NCBI GenBank assembly: GCA_011174825.1
Contig: DUEZ01000090.1
Span: forward strand, 1-36,236
From: Anaerolineae bacterium
Lineage (GTDB): Bacteria > Chloroflexota > Anaerolineae > Anaerolineales > E44-bin32
DNA: 36,236 nucleotides
Reading direction: 5' to 3'
Made by a program: the position numbers and the translations under genes
Shown: positions 8,481-15,378 of the stretch, piece by piece
How the letters are laid out: each line of letters begins with the position of its first letter
Numbering within the stretch: the first letter of the stretch is position 1
The notes under the pieces: model-generated
Seen by the model: the letters and a program-made list of their open reading frames with translations, nothing else
Database searches by the model: none
What the model was told of the DNA's origin: nothing

Positions 8481-9848
8481 TCAAGAACTAAATTCAAGCA
8501 TGAATCGGATATACGTTTCAATACCACGCCTAAAATTCGGCAAATGCATTTTTTCATTTGGTGCGTGTAAATTATCATCGGGTAAACCAAACCCCAACAT
8601 CAAGCTATCAACGCCAAGCAGGTCTTGAACCAAACCCACAACTGGTACCGTTCCACCCTGACGTTGGAAAACCGGTTTCACGCCCCAGACCGCCTCAAGC
8701 GCTCGGCTGGCAGCGTGGACAGCACTTGAATCCCGTTCTACGATCGCTGGCGGACAAGTGGCCATTGCCTCGAGCTCCCACGTGACCGTGGGTGGGGCGT
8801 TCGTCCTCAAATATTCTTCCAAGCAGTTTTTGATCCTCTCCGGGTGTTGATCGGGGACCAACCGCATGGAGATTTTCGCCATCGCTTGAGCCGGGAGAAC
8901 GGTTTTCGACCCTTCTCCAATGAAACCACTTACCATGCCATTAACATCAAGTGTCGGTCGCACCGTTGCCCTTTCTGTTGGCGAGTAACCTTGTTCTCCA
9001 AAGAGCATAGCTGCGCCGCTTTGTTCCATCCACCATTCGTCTGGCATGGAAACCATTTCAGCACGCTCGGTTTTAGAGAGTGGACGCACGTGATCATAGA
9101 AACCAGGAAGCGTGATACGACCAAGGTCATCACGCATCCCAGCGATCAACTTACACAGGACGATGGCCGGATTATCAACTGCGCCACCGAATGTGCCTGA
9201 GTGAAGATCTCCAGCTGCACCCTGAACGCGAATCTCGAAATATGCCAATCCACGAAGGGAAATACTTATTGCGGGCATGTCAGGCGCAAGAATGCTTGAA
9301 TCGCCGTTCAAACATAGATCACAGGAGAGAAGGTTTTTATTTTCAGTGATAAATGCACCCAGATTCGGAGAGCCAATTTCCTCTTCTCCTTCAATGAGGT
9401 ATTTTAAATTCACTGGAAGACTAGAGGTGGAGAGTAGGGATTCAACCGCCTTGAGGTGTGCGACGATCTGACCCTTCATATCCGAAGCTCCTCTGGCAAA
9501 GAGATTCTCGCCGCGAATCTGGGGTTCGAAGGGTTCACTGATCCACAATTCGAGAGGGTCAGGTGGTTGCACGTCATAATGACCATAGAAAAGGATCGTT
9601 GGCGCATCCTTTCCAGCTTTCATCCACTCTCCATAGATCACGGGATGACCCCCGGTAGGCATCACGGCAACAGAATCGAAACCAAAACGCTCAAGTTGCT
9701 TTTTGATCCAATTTGCTGCCTTATGCATGTCCTCTTGATGGTCAGGAAGCGTGGATATGGAAGGGACACGCAAGAAGGACAAGAATTCTTCAAGGAAGTC
9801 CGCTTGGTGATCCTTTGCATAAGCGAGGGCTGCTTCAAGATCAGGCAT
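8481..9848 (-). CDS. M20 family metallopeptidase (dipeptidase)
   Basis: The 455-residue protein belongs to the ArgE/DapE/ACY1/CPG2 metallopeptidases, in the dipeptidase-like branch that includes carnosinases. It shows the first zinc motif and catalytic aspartate in FYGHYDVQPPDP, the bridging aspartate in RGASDMKG, GEEEIGSPN with the catalytic Glu pair, DLHSGTFGG at the dimerisation lid, and a histidine near the end in DDNLHAPNEKM. Length is typical and it appears cytosolic. I choose the ATG at 9848 (GGAG 8 bases upstream) over in-frame starts at 9860 and 9878. It is probably transcribed with the DUF1385 gene. Confidence 0.93.
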   Translation of the reverse strand: MPDLEAALAYAKDHQADFLEEFLSFLRVPSISTLPDHQEDMHKAANWIKKQLERFGFDSVAVMPTGGHPVIYGEWMKAGKDAPTILFYGHYDVQPPDPLELWISEPFEPQIRGENLFARGASDMKGQIVAHLKAVESLLSTSSLPVNLKYLIEGEEEIGSPNLGAFITENKNLLSCDLCLNGDSSILAPDMPAISISLRGLAYFEIRVQGAAGDLHSGTFGGAVDNPAIVLCKLIAGMRDDLGRITLPGFYDHVRPLSKTERAEMVSMPDEWWMEQSGAAMLFGEQGYSPTERATVRPTLDVNGMVSGFIGEGSKTVLPAQAMAKISMRLVPDQHPERIKNCLEEYLRTNAPPTVTWELEAMATCPPAIVERDSSAVHAASRALEAVWGVKPVFQRQGGTVPVVGLVQDLLGVDSLMLGFGLPDDNLHAPNEKMHLPNFRRGIETYIRFMLEFSS

Positions 9849-10481
9849 CTTCGTCTCCATATGATGGGGTGGTCGCAAATAGGTTTGTCAGAGATAGCTA
9901 TCGGTGTGATTGTAGGGAAGAAACGATCATCAGCTGCAGCTAGTTCCCTTCGAACTTAATAACCAACAAATCCGGGTGATGAAAGAATTCAGTCGGTTGT
10001 CACAGAACTTGTTTATTCTACCATCATTGGAAGTGATGTCATTTCCGCTTTGCTCAGGTTCAGAATGTTAGCTGAATCCATTATAGGGGCGGGGTTACCC
10101 CGCCCCCATAATAGAGGCAACCTGAGGGCATACTGTAAGCGCAACTGCTCGGTCACCTTAACAATGTTAGGAAACAAGCTTCCCACGAATTTTAGACTCT
10201 CGGGAAGCTGCGTCATCCTTTGTTTATGTCATACCGAGAAGCCCTTCGACTTTACTCGGGACTTTCGGCTCCGCGACAAGCAGTCCCTATGATGAGGCTA
10301 TTACATTCGTTCTAATTCCTAATTCAAACCTTGATCGTCCGGTAAAAGAACCCTCGAGAAGGTTTTGGGAGCTGGATGGGAAGATCTTGGGCCAAATACG
10401 ACCGCTATGATTCGAGCCGATATATGTCGAGTCGTAGGTTGAAAAAGAACGATGTTGAATAGAGGGAGGACATAAGGGCTA
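9849..10481. other. Long intergenic region between divergent genes
   Basis: About 690 bases separate the M20 start and the gene at 10543, with no supported ORF. Besides the hairpin at 10080-10112 there is a second inverted repeat, AGCTTCCC (10177-10184) with GGGAAGCT (10202-10209). A segment at about 10240-10280 resembles the CTTCGAC...GACAAG strings of dispersed intergenic repeats. A minus-strand TACAAT at 9914-9909 could be the -10 of the peptidase operon, but no good -35 accompanies it. Confidence 0.4.
10080..10112. repeat. Very GC-rich near-perfect hairpin
   Basis: Arms 10080-10094 and 10098-10112 pair over 14 of 15 positions around a TTA loop, with a core of nine G/C pairs flanked by five A/T pairs. 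No T run follows on either strand. It may be a transcription block between divergent units or part of a mobile repeat. Confidence 0.7.
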
Positions 10482-10510
10482 CTGAAATTTGTTATAGATT
10501 TCACTATACT
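10482..10510 (+). promoter_or_regulatory. Promoter of the BTAD regulator operon
   Basis: CTGAAA (10482-10487) and TATACT (10505-10510) have a 17-bp spacer. The expected start near 10517 leaves about 26 nt before the ATG at 10543. Confidence 0.5.
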
Positions 10511-10542
10511 AAATATTTAGGTCCCGTTCAATCAAGGTCAAG

Positions 10543-10902
10543 ATGGACCGTCGTTTTGACGTTCCTGCTGATATTGCATATCTGCCGGATTCTGCCCGTA
10601 TTCGTTCATTTGCGGGGGAACCATATCCGGATGGTCGAAGGTTAAAGTGCTTCCCCGAAATTACGGATTTTAATGCTTTTCCCGACGCAGAAATTTTTAT
10701 TGAAGATCAAGAAGGTCATGCGGTCGCTAGTAGCAGTGTCATTGGTCTGGTAAACCATAATTCGATGTTTACCTTGCATATCCGTGAGCCGACAAAGGCG
10801 AGGAGTTGCACAGCGAAGGTTTCGTTGACATATCATGATGAGGGATTGGTGGATCAAAAGGTGATAGGTTATTCGATCCCTCATGTATCGACTCCGGAGT
10901 GA
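10543..10902 (+). CDS. Small unknown protein, probably beta-rich
   Basis: I do not recognise a family for this 119-residue protein. It has no signal peptide or membrane segment. The middle and end alternate hydrophobic and polar residues (DAEIFIEDQEGH, SMFTLHIREP, CTAKVSLTYHDEG), suggesting a small beta sandwich. A fitting promoter lies 33 bp upstream and its stop is 7 bp before the likely start of the large regulator, so the two are probably one operon. It could be a sensory or ligand-binding partner of that regulator; this is inference from position only. Confidence 0.65.
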   Translation: MDRRFDVPADIAYLPDSARIRSFAGEPYPDGRRLKCFPEITDFNAFPDAEIFIEDQEGHAVASSSVIGLVNHNSMFTLHIREPTKARSCTAKVSLTYHDEGLVDQKVIGYSIPHVSTPE

Positions 10903-10909
10903 AGGCTCT

Positions 10910-13900
10910 ATGACCAGTCTTGACTCGGTGCTTAGGCATGCGGTAACACCGCCGGCGTTCGACCAGACAAAGCTCAACCGTGAGCGCCTGGTTGATATCA
11001 TTCACGCCAATATCCCGCGCAAATTGATTGTTGTCGCTACACCAGCCGGCTACGGTAAAACGACCTTGCTGGCCAATTTCAGCGCTCAGACAGAGCTCCC
11101 TGTCTGCTGGGTACGTATCACTGAAGCTGATCGTGATGTGATGCGTTTTGCCAATGTATTGGCTACCTCCCTTCAGAGAAGATTCCGCCGCTTGGGGGGG
11201 AAATTCGATCTTGACCGGTTATCTGATTCGTCTCCCCAGGCGTTGGCCCGTGCTTTTGCGGATGTCATTGATGCAAATGTAAGCGAGACCTTCGTTATTG
11301 CACTTGACGATGTCCATTATATTAATCGCTCGAAGCCCACCACAACGTTTATTGATGCTTTCCTTGAGGTTCTACCGGAACAAGTGACCATTCTTGCTTC
11401 AGGTCGCGAGGTGCTCGAAGTCTCATTGGCCAGGCTAATGGCTGAAGGCGGTCTAGCAGGCCTCGGACCGCAGGATATGGCGCTTACAAGAACTGAACTT
11501 GCTGAATTGGCCGAGATACAAGCGGGTGTTGAACTTTCAAGTCAGGAGGCCACTCGATTATTAGAAGAAACCCGAGGATGGATTACAGGAGTGGTGCTCT
11601 CAGGAAAGCTTACTGGCAGTGGGTTGAGTGCTCTTGTTCAAGATCCGCGACCGATGGTTTATGAATACCTTGCTTCGGTAGTGCTGAATCGCCAACCAGA
11701 TGATCTGCGTCGCTTCATGCTCGACTCCTGTGTCTTCCCGGTAATGACTGCTGAGGGATGCGATTACGTTTTGCGGCAGGATCAAAGTATCCGATTCTTA
11801 CGCCGCTTAGTCCGCGGTGGTATGTTCGTAATGGCTACGGATGAGACTCCTAGAACGTATGAGTATCATCCTCAATTCCGTCAATTTCTGCTCGAATTAC
11901 TTAAGAGCGCCGATCGTAGAAGGTATAGGCGGCTCCTTGTGAGAGCAGCCAATTATCTCGCTGATCATGGATCTCCAGAATATGCAGTCGATTTGTATTC
12001 TGAGGCGGGCGCATACTCACGTGCAGCCACTCTGGCTGAGAGACGTGCTGAGGAGATGCATCTTAGCGGAAGGTGGATAACTTTAGAATCCTGGGCTCAC
12101 CGACTTGAGGAAAGCAAAGCAGTTGCGCCTAAAGTATTCCTCTATTTAGCGGCGAGCTACACTGAGCAAGGGGATCTCGAGGCAGCCGACTCGTCGTTGC
12201 AGCGTAGCCGTGAGATGCTAAATCCGAGAGCGACAAAATCGATCCAAGCTTATGCTGAAATCTTGCGAGGCCATATCGCATATCGTCGTGGTCAATATGA
12301 TGAGGTCCTAAAGGCAGCTGATGATGCTGAACGAGTGCTAGGTTCTCGTGGAAGTCGCCAACGCAAATCAAATTGCCACCGGTTGAGGGCGTTAGCGACA
12401 CTAGGAAAAGGTGACCTACATTCAGCTGAGACATATGCAGAAAAGGCGTTTAATCTCCTCAATCAAACAGATCTGAAGAGTGCACAAGCGTATGCCTTGG
12501 TTGATTTATCGAATATCCAACTCGATCTAGGCAAAGCGGCTGAGGCTCACGCTACTTCTTTAAAAGCCCACGGGATACTCTTAGAGGTAGGTGGACCCAT
12601 CAAGCTTGCCGTTTCCTTCAATAACTTGGCGTACGATGCCCATCTCCAGGGCAGGTATGAGGAGGCTCTGGAGTTGTATAACGAGGGACTGAAGTATGCC
12701 AGGCAAGCTGCTAGTCCAGCGCGTGAAGCCAATATCCTCTTTAGCCAGGCGGATCTTTTCGCCGATCTTGATCTGGCTTTACAAGCAGCCGAACTTTATG
12801 GACAGGGCTTAAACATAGCTGCACGGTTGGACAACCTCAGCCTAACCCGTTATGGCTGTATTCAGACAAGCATATTGCACCGACGGCGAGGGGGAATTGT
12901 GCTCGCCCATGAATGGTTGGGGCGCGCAATGGAACTAGAAAAGAGATCCGTCGCCCCACCTGCTGTAACGATCCAAATGTGTGCCTTGGAGGCAATGGCC
13001 AAACCTGAGCAAGCCCGCAATACACTCTCGAGTCTATTGCGGAAAGAAAAAAGACTCGATGCGTCTGAAAAAACTCTGGCACTCTACTTCGCGGCACGAG
13101 CGGCGCTTGAGGCTGGTGACCTTGATGATGCACAGGCTGGCTTAGAGCAAACCCTCGACTGGAGTGGGGGAAACGGCACGGAGCAATTCGTAGCCGGGGA
13201 ATTAACCTTCGACTCGGATTTTCGAGAATTTTCTAGGCTCAGGCTCAGCAGTCACCCTGTGCTCTCTGTGATTTTCCGACGGATCGAGACCATGCGTGGG
13301 ATTGCCCAACTATATCAGGAGACACCGGAGGATGCGGACGCCGCGGTTCAAGTCGCCTTGTTTGCGCTCGGCGAGGGCAGTGTCCATTGTCAAGAAAGAC
13401 GTCTGTCAGATCTTAAACCTCTCGCCAGGGAGGTGCTTTTCCATTTAGCGGATCATCAACGTGTAGAGCGCGATAGTTTGCTGGAAACCTTTTGGCCGCA
13501 CCATCCACCAGGCCGTCAAGTCGCAAATTTGCACACCACTGTCTATAACCTTCGACGTGAACTTGGTCGGGAGGTCATACTCCACGAAGGTCCGGTTTAC
13601 TGTCTCAATCCCGAGCTACCCATCGAGTATGATGTTATCCGATTTGAACGTGCGGCCTCGATCGCGGAAGGATTACCGCCAGGAGACCCGCGCAAGATGT
13701 TCGCTTTAACCGAAGCCATAAATTCTTATGGTGGTCCATTTCTGGCCGAATTTGCGTCTGATTGGATCGTGGAACGTCGCCGCGATCTCGAGATGCGTTA
13801 CCTCGACCTCCTGGCGCAACATGCCCAAGAAGCTCTGGTGCGCGATCAGCCTTTACGTGCGGTAAATACGCTCCGTCAAGCCCTACAAATTGATCCCTAT

Positions 13901-14062
13901 CGAGATGATACGAATTTATATTTCCTCGAAGCCTTAGGTCGTCTTGGAAGGCGAAGTGAAGTTGTTTCGCATTACCAACGGTATATTCGCTTGTTGGCCG
14001 ATGAGCTTGGCCTTGACCCACCTGAGCCCGTGAGGGAGCTGTACGCGCGATTAATCGACTGA
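10910..14062 (+). CDS. STAND ATPase-TPR-BTAD transcriptional regulator
   Basis: The 1050-residue protein has a MalT-like signal-transduction ATPase at its N-terminus: Walker A (ATPAGYGKTTLL, about residues 43-54) and Walker B (VIALDDVHYI, about 129-138). Then comes an alpha-helical tetratricopeptide array over roughly 350-750, with repeats such as AEILRGHIAYRRGQYDE. The last 220 residues hold an OmpR-like winged helix (VLFHLADHQRVERDSLLETF) and a bacterial transcriptional activator domain ending in ELGLDPPEPVRELYARL. Unlike SARP regulators, the DNA-binding part is at the C-terminus. It should switch between ADP and ATP states in response to a ligand held by the TPRs. I prefer the ATG at 10910 to the one at 10883, which would overlap the preceding gene. 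Confidence 0.88.
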   Translation: MTSLDSVLRHAVTPPAFDQTKLNRERLVDIIHANIPRKLIVVATPAGYGKTTLLANFSAQTELPVCWVRITEADRDVMRFANVLATSLQRRFRRLGGKFDLDRLSDSSPQALARAFADVIDANVSETFVIALDDVHYINRSKPTTTFIDAFLEVLPEQVTILASGREVLEVSLARLMAEGGLAGLGPQDMALTRTELAELAEIQAGVELSSQEATRLLEETRGWITGVVLSGKLTGSGLSALVQDPRPMVYEYLASVVLNRQPDDLRRFMLDSCVFPVMTAEGCDYVLRQDQSIRFLRRLVRGGMFVMATDETPRTYEYHPQFRQFLLELLKSADRRRYRRLLVRAANYLADHGSPEYAVDLYSEAGAYSRAATLAERRAEEMHLSGRWITLESWAHRLEESKAVAPKVFLYLAASYTEQGDLEAADSSLQRSREMLNPRATKSIQAYAEILRGHIAYRRGQYDEVLKAADDAERVLGSRGSRQRKSNCHRLRALATLGKGDLHSAETYAEKAFNLLNQTDLKSAQAYALVDLSNIQLDLGKAAEAHATSLKAHGILLEVGGPIKLAVSFNNLAYDAHLQGRYEEALELYNEGLKYARQAASPAREANILFSQADLFADLDLALQAAELYGQGLNIAARLDNLSLTRYGCIQTSILHRRRGGIVLAHEWLGRAMELEKRSVAPPAVTIQMCALEAMAKPEQARNTLSSLLRKEKRLDASEKTLALYFAARAALEAGDLDDAQAGLEQTLDWSGGNGTEQFVAGELTFDSDFREFSRLRLSSHPVLSVIFRRIETMRGIAQLYQETPEDADAAVQVALFALGEGSVHCQERRLSDLKPLAREVLFHLADHQRVERDSLLETFWPHHPPGRQVANLHTTVYNLRRELGREVILHEGPVYCLNPELPIEYDVIRFERAASIAEGLPPGDPRKMFALTEAINSYGGPFLAEFASDWIVERRRDLEMRYLDLLAQHAQEALVRDQPLRAVNTLRQALQIDPYRDDTNLYFLEALGRLGRRSEVVSHYQRYIRLLADELGLDPPEPVRELYARLID

Positions 14063-14252
14063 GATCCTCCTTCGCAATACTTCTCCGGGGCGGGTGTAGA
14101 GAATGGCTAGATCGAAAATTTAGTGCCTGCTCATCGGGGAGAATCATGATTTCAGGAAAATATCTAGATAGTTCGAGGTGAGCAGAATTTCATTGAGAAT
14201 CTATTGAGACTTATTCTGTATCCTAAAGACGAGAGGGAAGTAAGTAAAGGAG

Positions 14253-14327
14253 GTTGCCATGGTCAGCACCCGCTGCCCTAGAGATGGTGCACTAATAGAT
14301 TAACGATACCGTGCATCATTTGGCAAC
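14253..14327 (+). ncRNA. Candidate structured leader enclosing a tiny ORF
   Basis: GTTGCCA (14253-14259) can pair with TGGCAAC (14321-14327), enclosing a second pairing of GAT plus GCAC (14283-14285, 14289-14292) with GTGCATC (14311-14317) and a small CAGC/GCTG hairpin. The outer stem would cover the end of a strong ribosome-binding site and the start of the 14-codon ORF. A strong terminator follows at 14348. The layout resembles an attenuator or riboswitch, but I could not match it to a known class. Confidence 0.4.
14259..14303 (+). CDS. Possible 14-residue leader peptide
   Basis: A perfect AAAGGAGG (14246-14253) lies 5 bases before an ATG that opens a frame of 14 codons (MVSTRCPRDGALID) ending in TAA. 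It sits within a foldable RNA segment and is followed 44 bases later by an intrinsic terminator. The ribosome site is stronger than that of most full genes in the window, which argues for real translation. The peptide has no obvious run of a regulated amino acid, so classical amino-acid attenuation is not evident. Confidence 0.35.
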   Translation: MVSTRCPRDGALID

Positions 14328-14347
14328 ATAAATTTTGAAACACGCCT

Positions 14348-14379
14348 GGCAGCGAGGCGCATTGCCTGCTGCCTTTTTT
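14348..14379 (+). terminator. Strong intrinsic terminator ahead of the NHLP-like gene
   Basis: GGCAGC-(G)-AGGC (14348-14358) pairs with GCCTGCTGCC (14364-14373) with one bulged G, followed by six T (14374-14379). Only 27 bases separate it from the Shine-Dalgarno of the next gene, too few for an independent promoter downstream of it. The gene is therefore either transcribed by read-through, as in attenuation, or from a promoter overlapping the hairpin. The upstream regulator gene ended 286 bases earlier. Confidence 0.8.
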
Positions 14380-14420
14380 GTTTGATAACTGGTGGAAATC
14401 TGCTGCAAGGAGAAATAGAC

Positions 14421-14711
14421 ATGAGTATGGAAATCCTCAATAAACTCGTAGCAAGGTCCATTATCGACCCAGGTGTAGTCCAGGCTTTTTCTACTGGACG
14501 GATTGGAGAGGTGATCTCCGAACTCGATTTCTCTGCGGAATTATGTGACCGTCTTTCGCATATAGAAGCAGAGTCATGGGCGGAATATGCCGTACTTGCC
14601 TATCGTTACGTGAAGGCTGCCGAAGAGCGTGAGGTTCGTATCCAGTTGCCCTCCCCGCTCGAAGGTTTGTTGCCTGATCAAAAGCGAGCTGAGGACGAAC
14701 AAGCGGCATGA
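14421..14711 (+). CDS. Small NHLP/Os1348-like protein
   Basis: The 96-residue protein starts at the ATG at 14421 (AAGGAG 8 bases upstream). Its first 60 residues follow the pattern of short NHLP/Nif11-related leader proteins (Os1348 or Franean1_4349 type): LVARSIIDPGVVQAF, then GEVISELDFSAELCDRL and a final helix WAEYAVLAYRYVKAA. Such proteins resemble RiPP leader peptides but often occur without modifying enzymes. The charged C-terminal tail here (about residues 70-96) has one or no residues usual for modified cores (no Cys, one Ser). Its stop overlaps the next start in an ATGA. Family assignment is by pattern and uncertain. Confidence 0.55.
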   Translation: MSMEILNKLVARSIIDPGVVQAFSTGRIGEVISELDFSAELCDRLSHIEAESWAEYAVLAYRYVKAAEEREVRIQLPSPLEGLLPDQKRAEDEQAA

Positions 14712-15220
14712 TCCCTATCACAAGAGAAGAGCGCCAGTGGTTCTTACGGAGCTTGGCGCAGGGCCTGATCGACTATCTCGGGGTCCAAGAACCACCGGTG
14801 CCGGTCGAGGACCTTCTCAAGAATCCGCCGCCGTTGTATGACTCTGACTTCGGTGTAGTAGATATGTATTCCAATCTATGGGATGCTACATTTGCACGTC
14901 CACCTAGTCAGAGAGGTAGTATCTTTGTGCGTATCGATCTCGATCCAGAAGAACGACGATTTGCTCTTGCACGGGAAACATTGAGTGCGCTCATCACGAG
15001 TAAGCAAGGTCGTGCGATGGGTCTCTTCGATCTCTTGCTGCCACACCTAAGGGAATCAGCAGAGTACTTTGCTAGTCATTTGCTTGCCCCGGCAACGATG
15101 CTGAAGGCCTACCACGAGCAAGGAGGACGTGCACGTGGTATCTCAAAGACCTTCGCTATTCCTCCTTTTGTCGCCTTGCAGCGCTGGGAAGATTTCCACG
15201 CTATTGATCAAACAAGTTGA
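14708..15220 (+). CDS. ImmA/IrrE-fold protein with degenerate zinc site
   Basis: The 170-residue protein resembles the ImmA/IrrE (M78) metallopeptidase domain: a strand SIFVRIDLD, the helix RRFALARETLSALI where IrrE proteins have RFTLAHELGH, the second-helix segment SAEYFASHLLAPATML, and a C-terminal FAIPPFVALQRWEDF like the FgVS..A..RL segment. In the helix that should carry HExxH only the Glu remains (RETLS at about 89-93), so zinc cannot bind in the usual way and the protein is probably a pseudopeptidase. Its ATG overlaps the stop of the NHLP-like gene, so they are co-translated and may act as a complex. A terminator follows. Confidence 0.6.
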   Translation: MIPITREERQWFLRSLAQGLIDYLGVQEPPVPVEDLLKNPPPLYDSDFGVVDMYSNLWDATFARPPSQRGSIFVRIDLDPEERRFALARETLSALITSKQGRAMGLFDLLLPHLRESAEYFASHLLAPATMLKAYHEQGGRARGISKTFAIPPFVALQRWEDFHAIDQTS

Positions 15221-15240
15221 ATCCTAGATCACACCCAAGG

Positions 15241-15269
15241 ATAAGCCGGCTCTAAAGCCGGCTTATTTC
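15241..15269 (+). terminator. Intrinsic terminator after the ImmA/IrrE-like gene
   Basis: ATAAGCCGGC (15241-15250) and GCCGGCTTAT (15257-15266) form a perfect 10-bp stem with a 6-base loop, 20 bases after the stop codon, followed by a short pyrimidine run. Confidence 0.75.
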
Positions 15270-15326
15270 CCTTACCCTGCATTCGATCCCCTGCTCTATA
15301 CGAACCTGGCACCTTCCTTGCACCAC

Positions 15327-15355
15327 ATGACGGAAACATAGACAGCATGTATAAT
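15327..15355 (+). promoter_or_regulatory. Promoter of the beta-propeller/M23 operon
   Basis: ATGACG (15327-15332) and a perfect TATAAT (15350-15355) are 17 bp apart. The start near 15362 leaves about 17 nt before the TTG start at 15379. Confidence 0.55.
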
Positions 15356-15378
15356 CTCACATTTGAGGCTAGCGGCAC

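Noticed and set aside
10883-10909. Upstream ATG for the BTAD regulator
   Set aside because: It overlaps the preceding gene by 20 bases, adds residues unlike the family, and the ATG at 10910 fits better.
13635-14147. 170-residue minus-strand frame
   Set aside because: It is antisense to the winged-helix/BTAD end of the regulator, whose protein is clearly conserved.
14259-14303. Zinc-ribbon reading of the tiny ORF (CPRDGALI)
   Set aside because: Only one cysteine is present in 14 residues; similarity is too short to mean anything.
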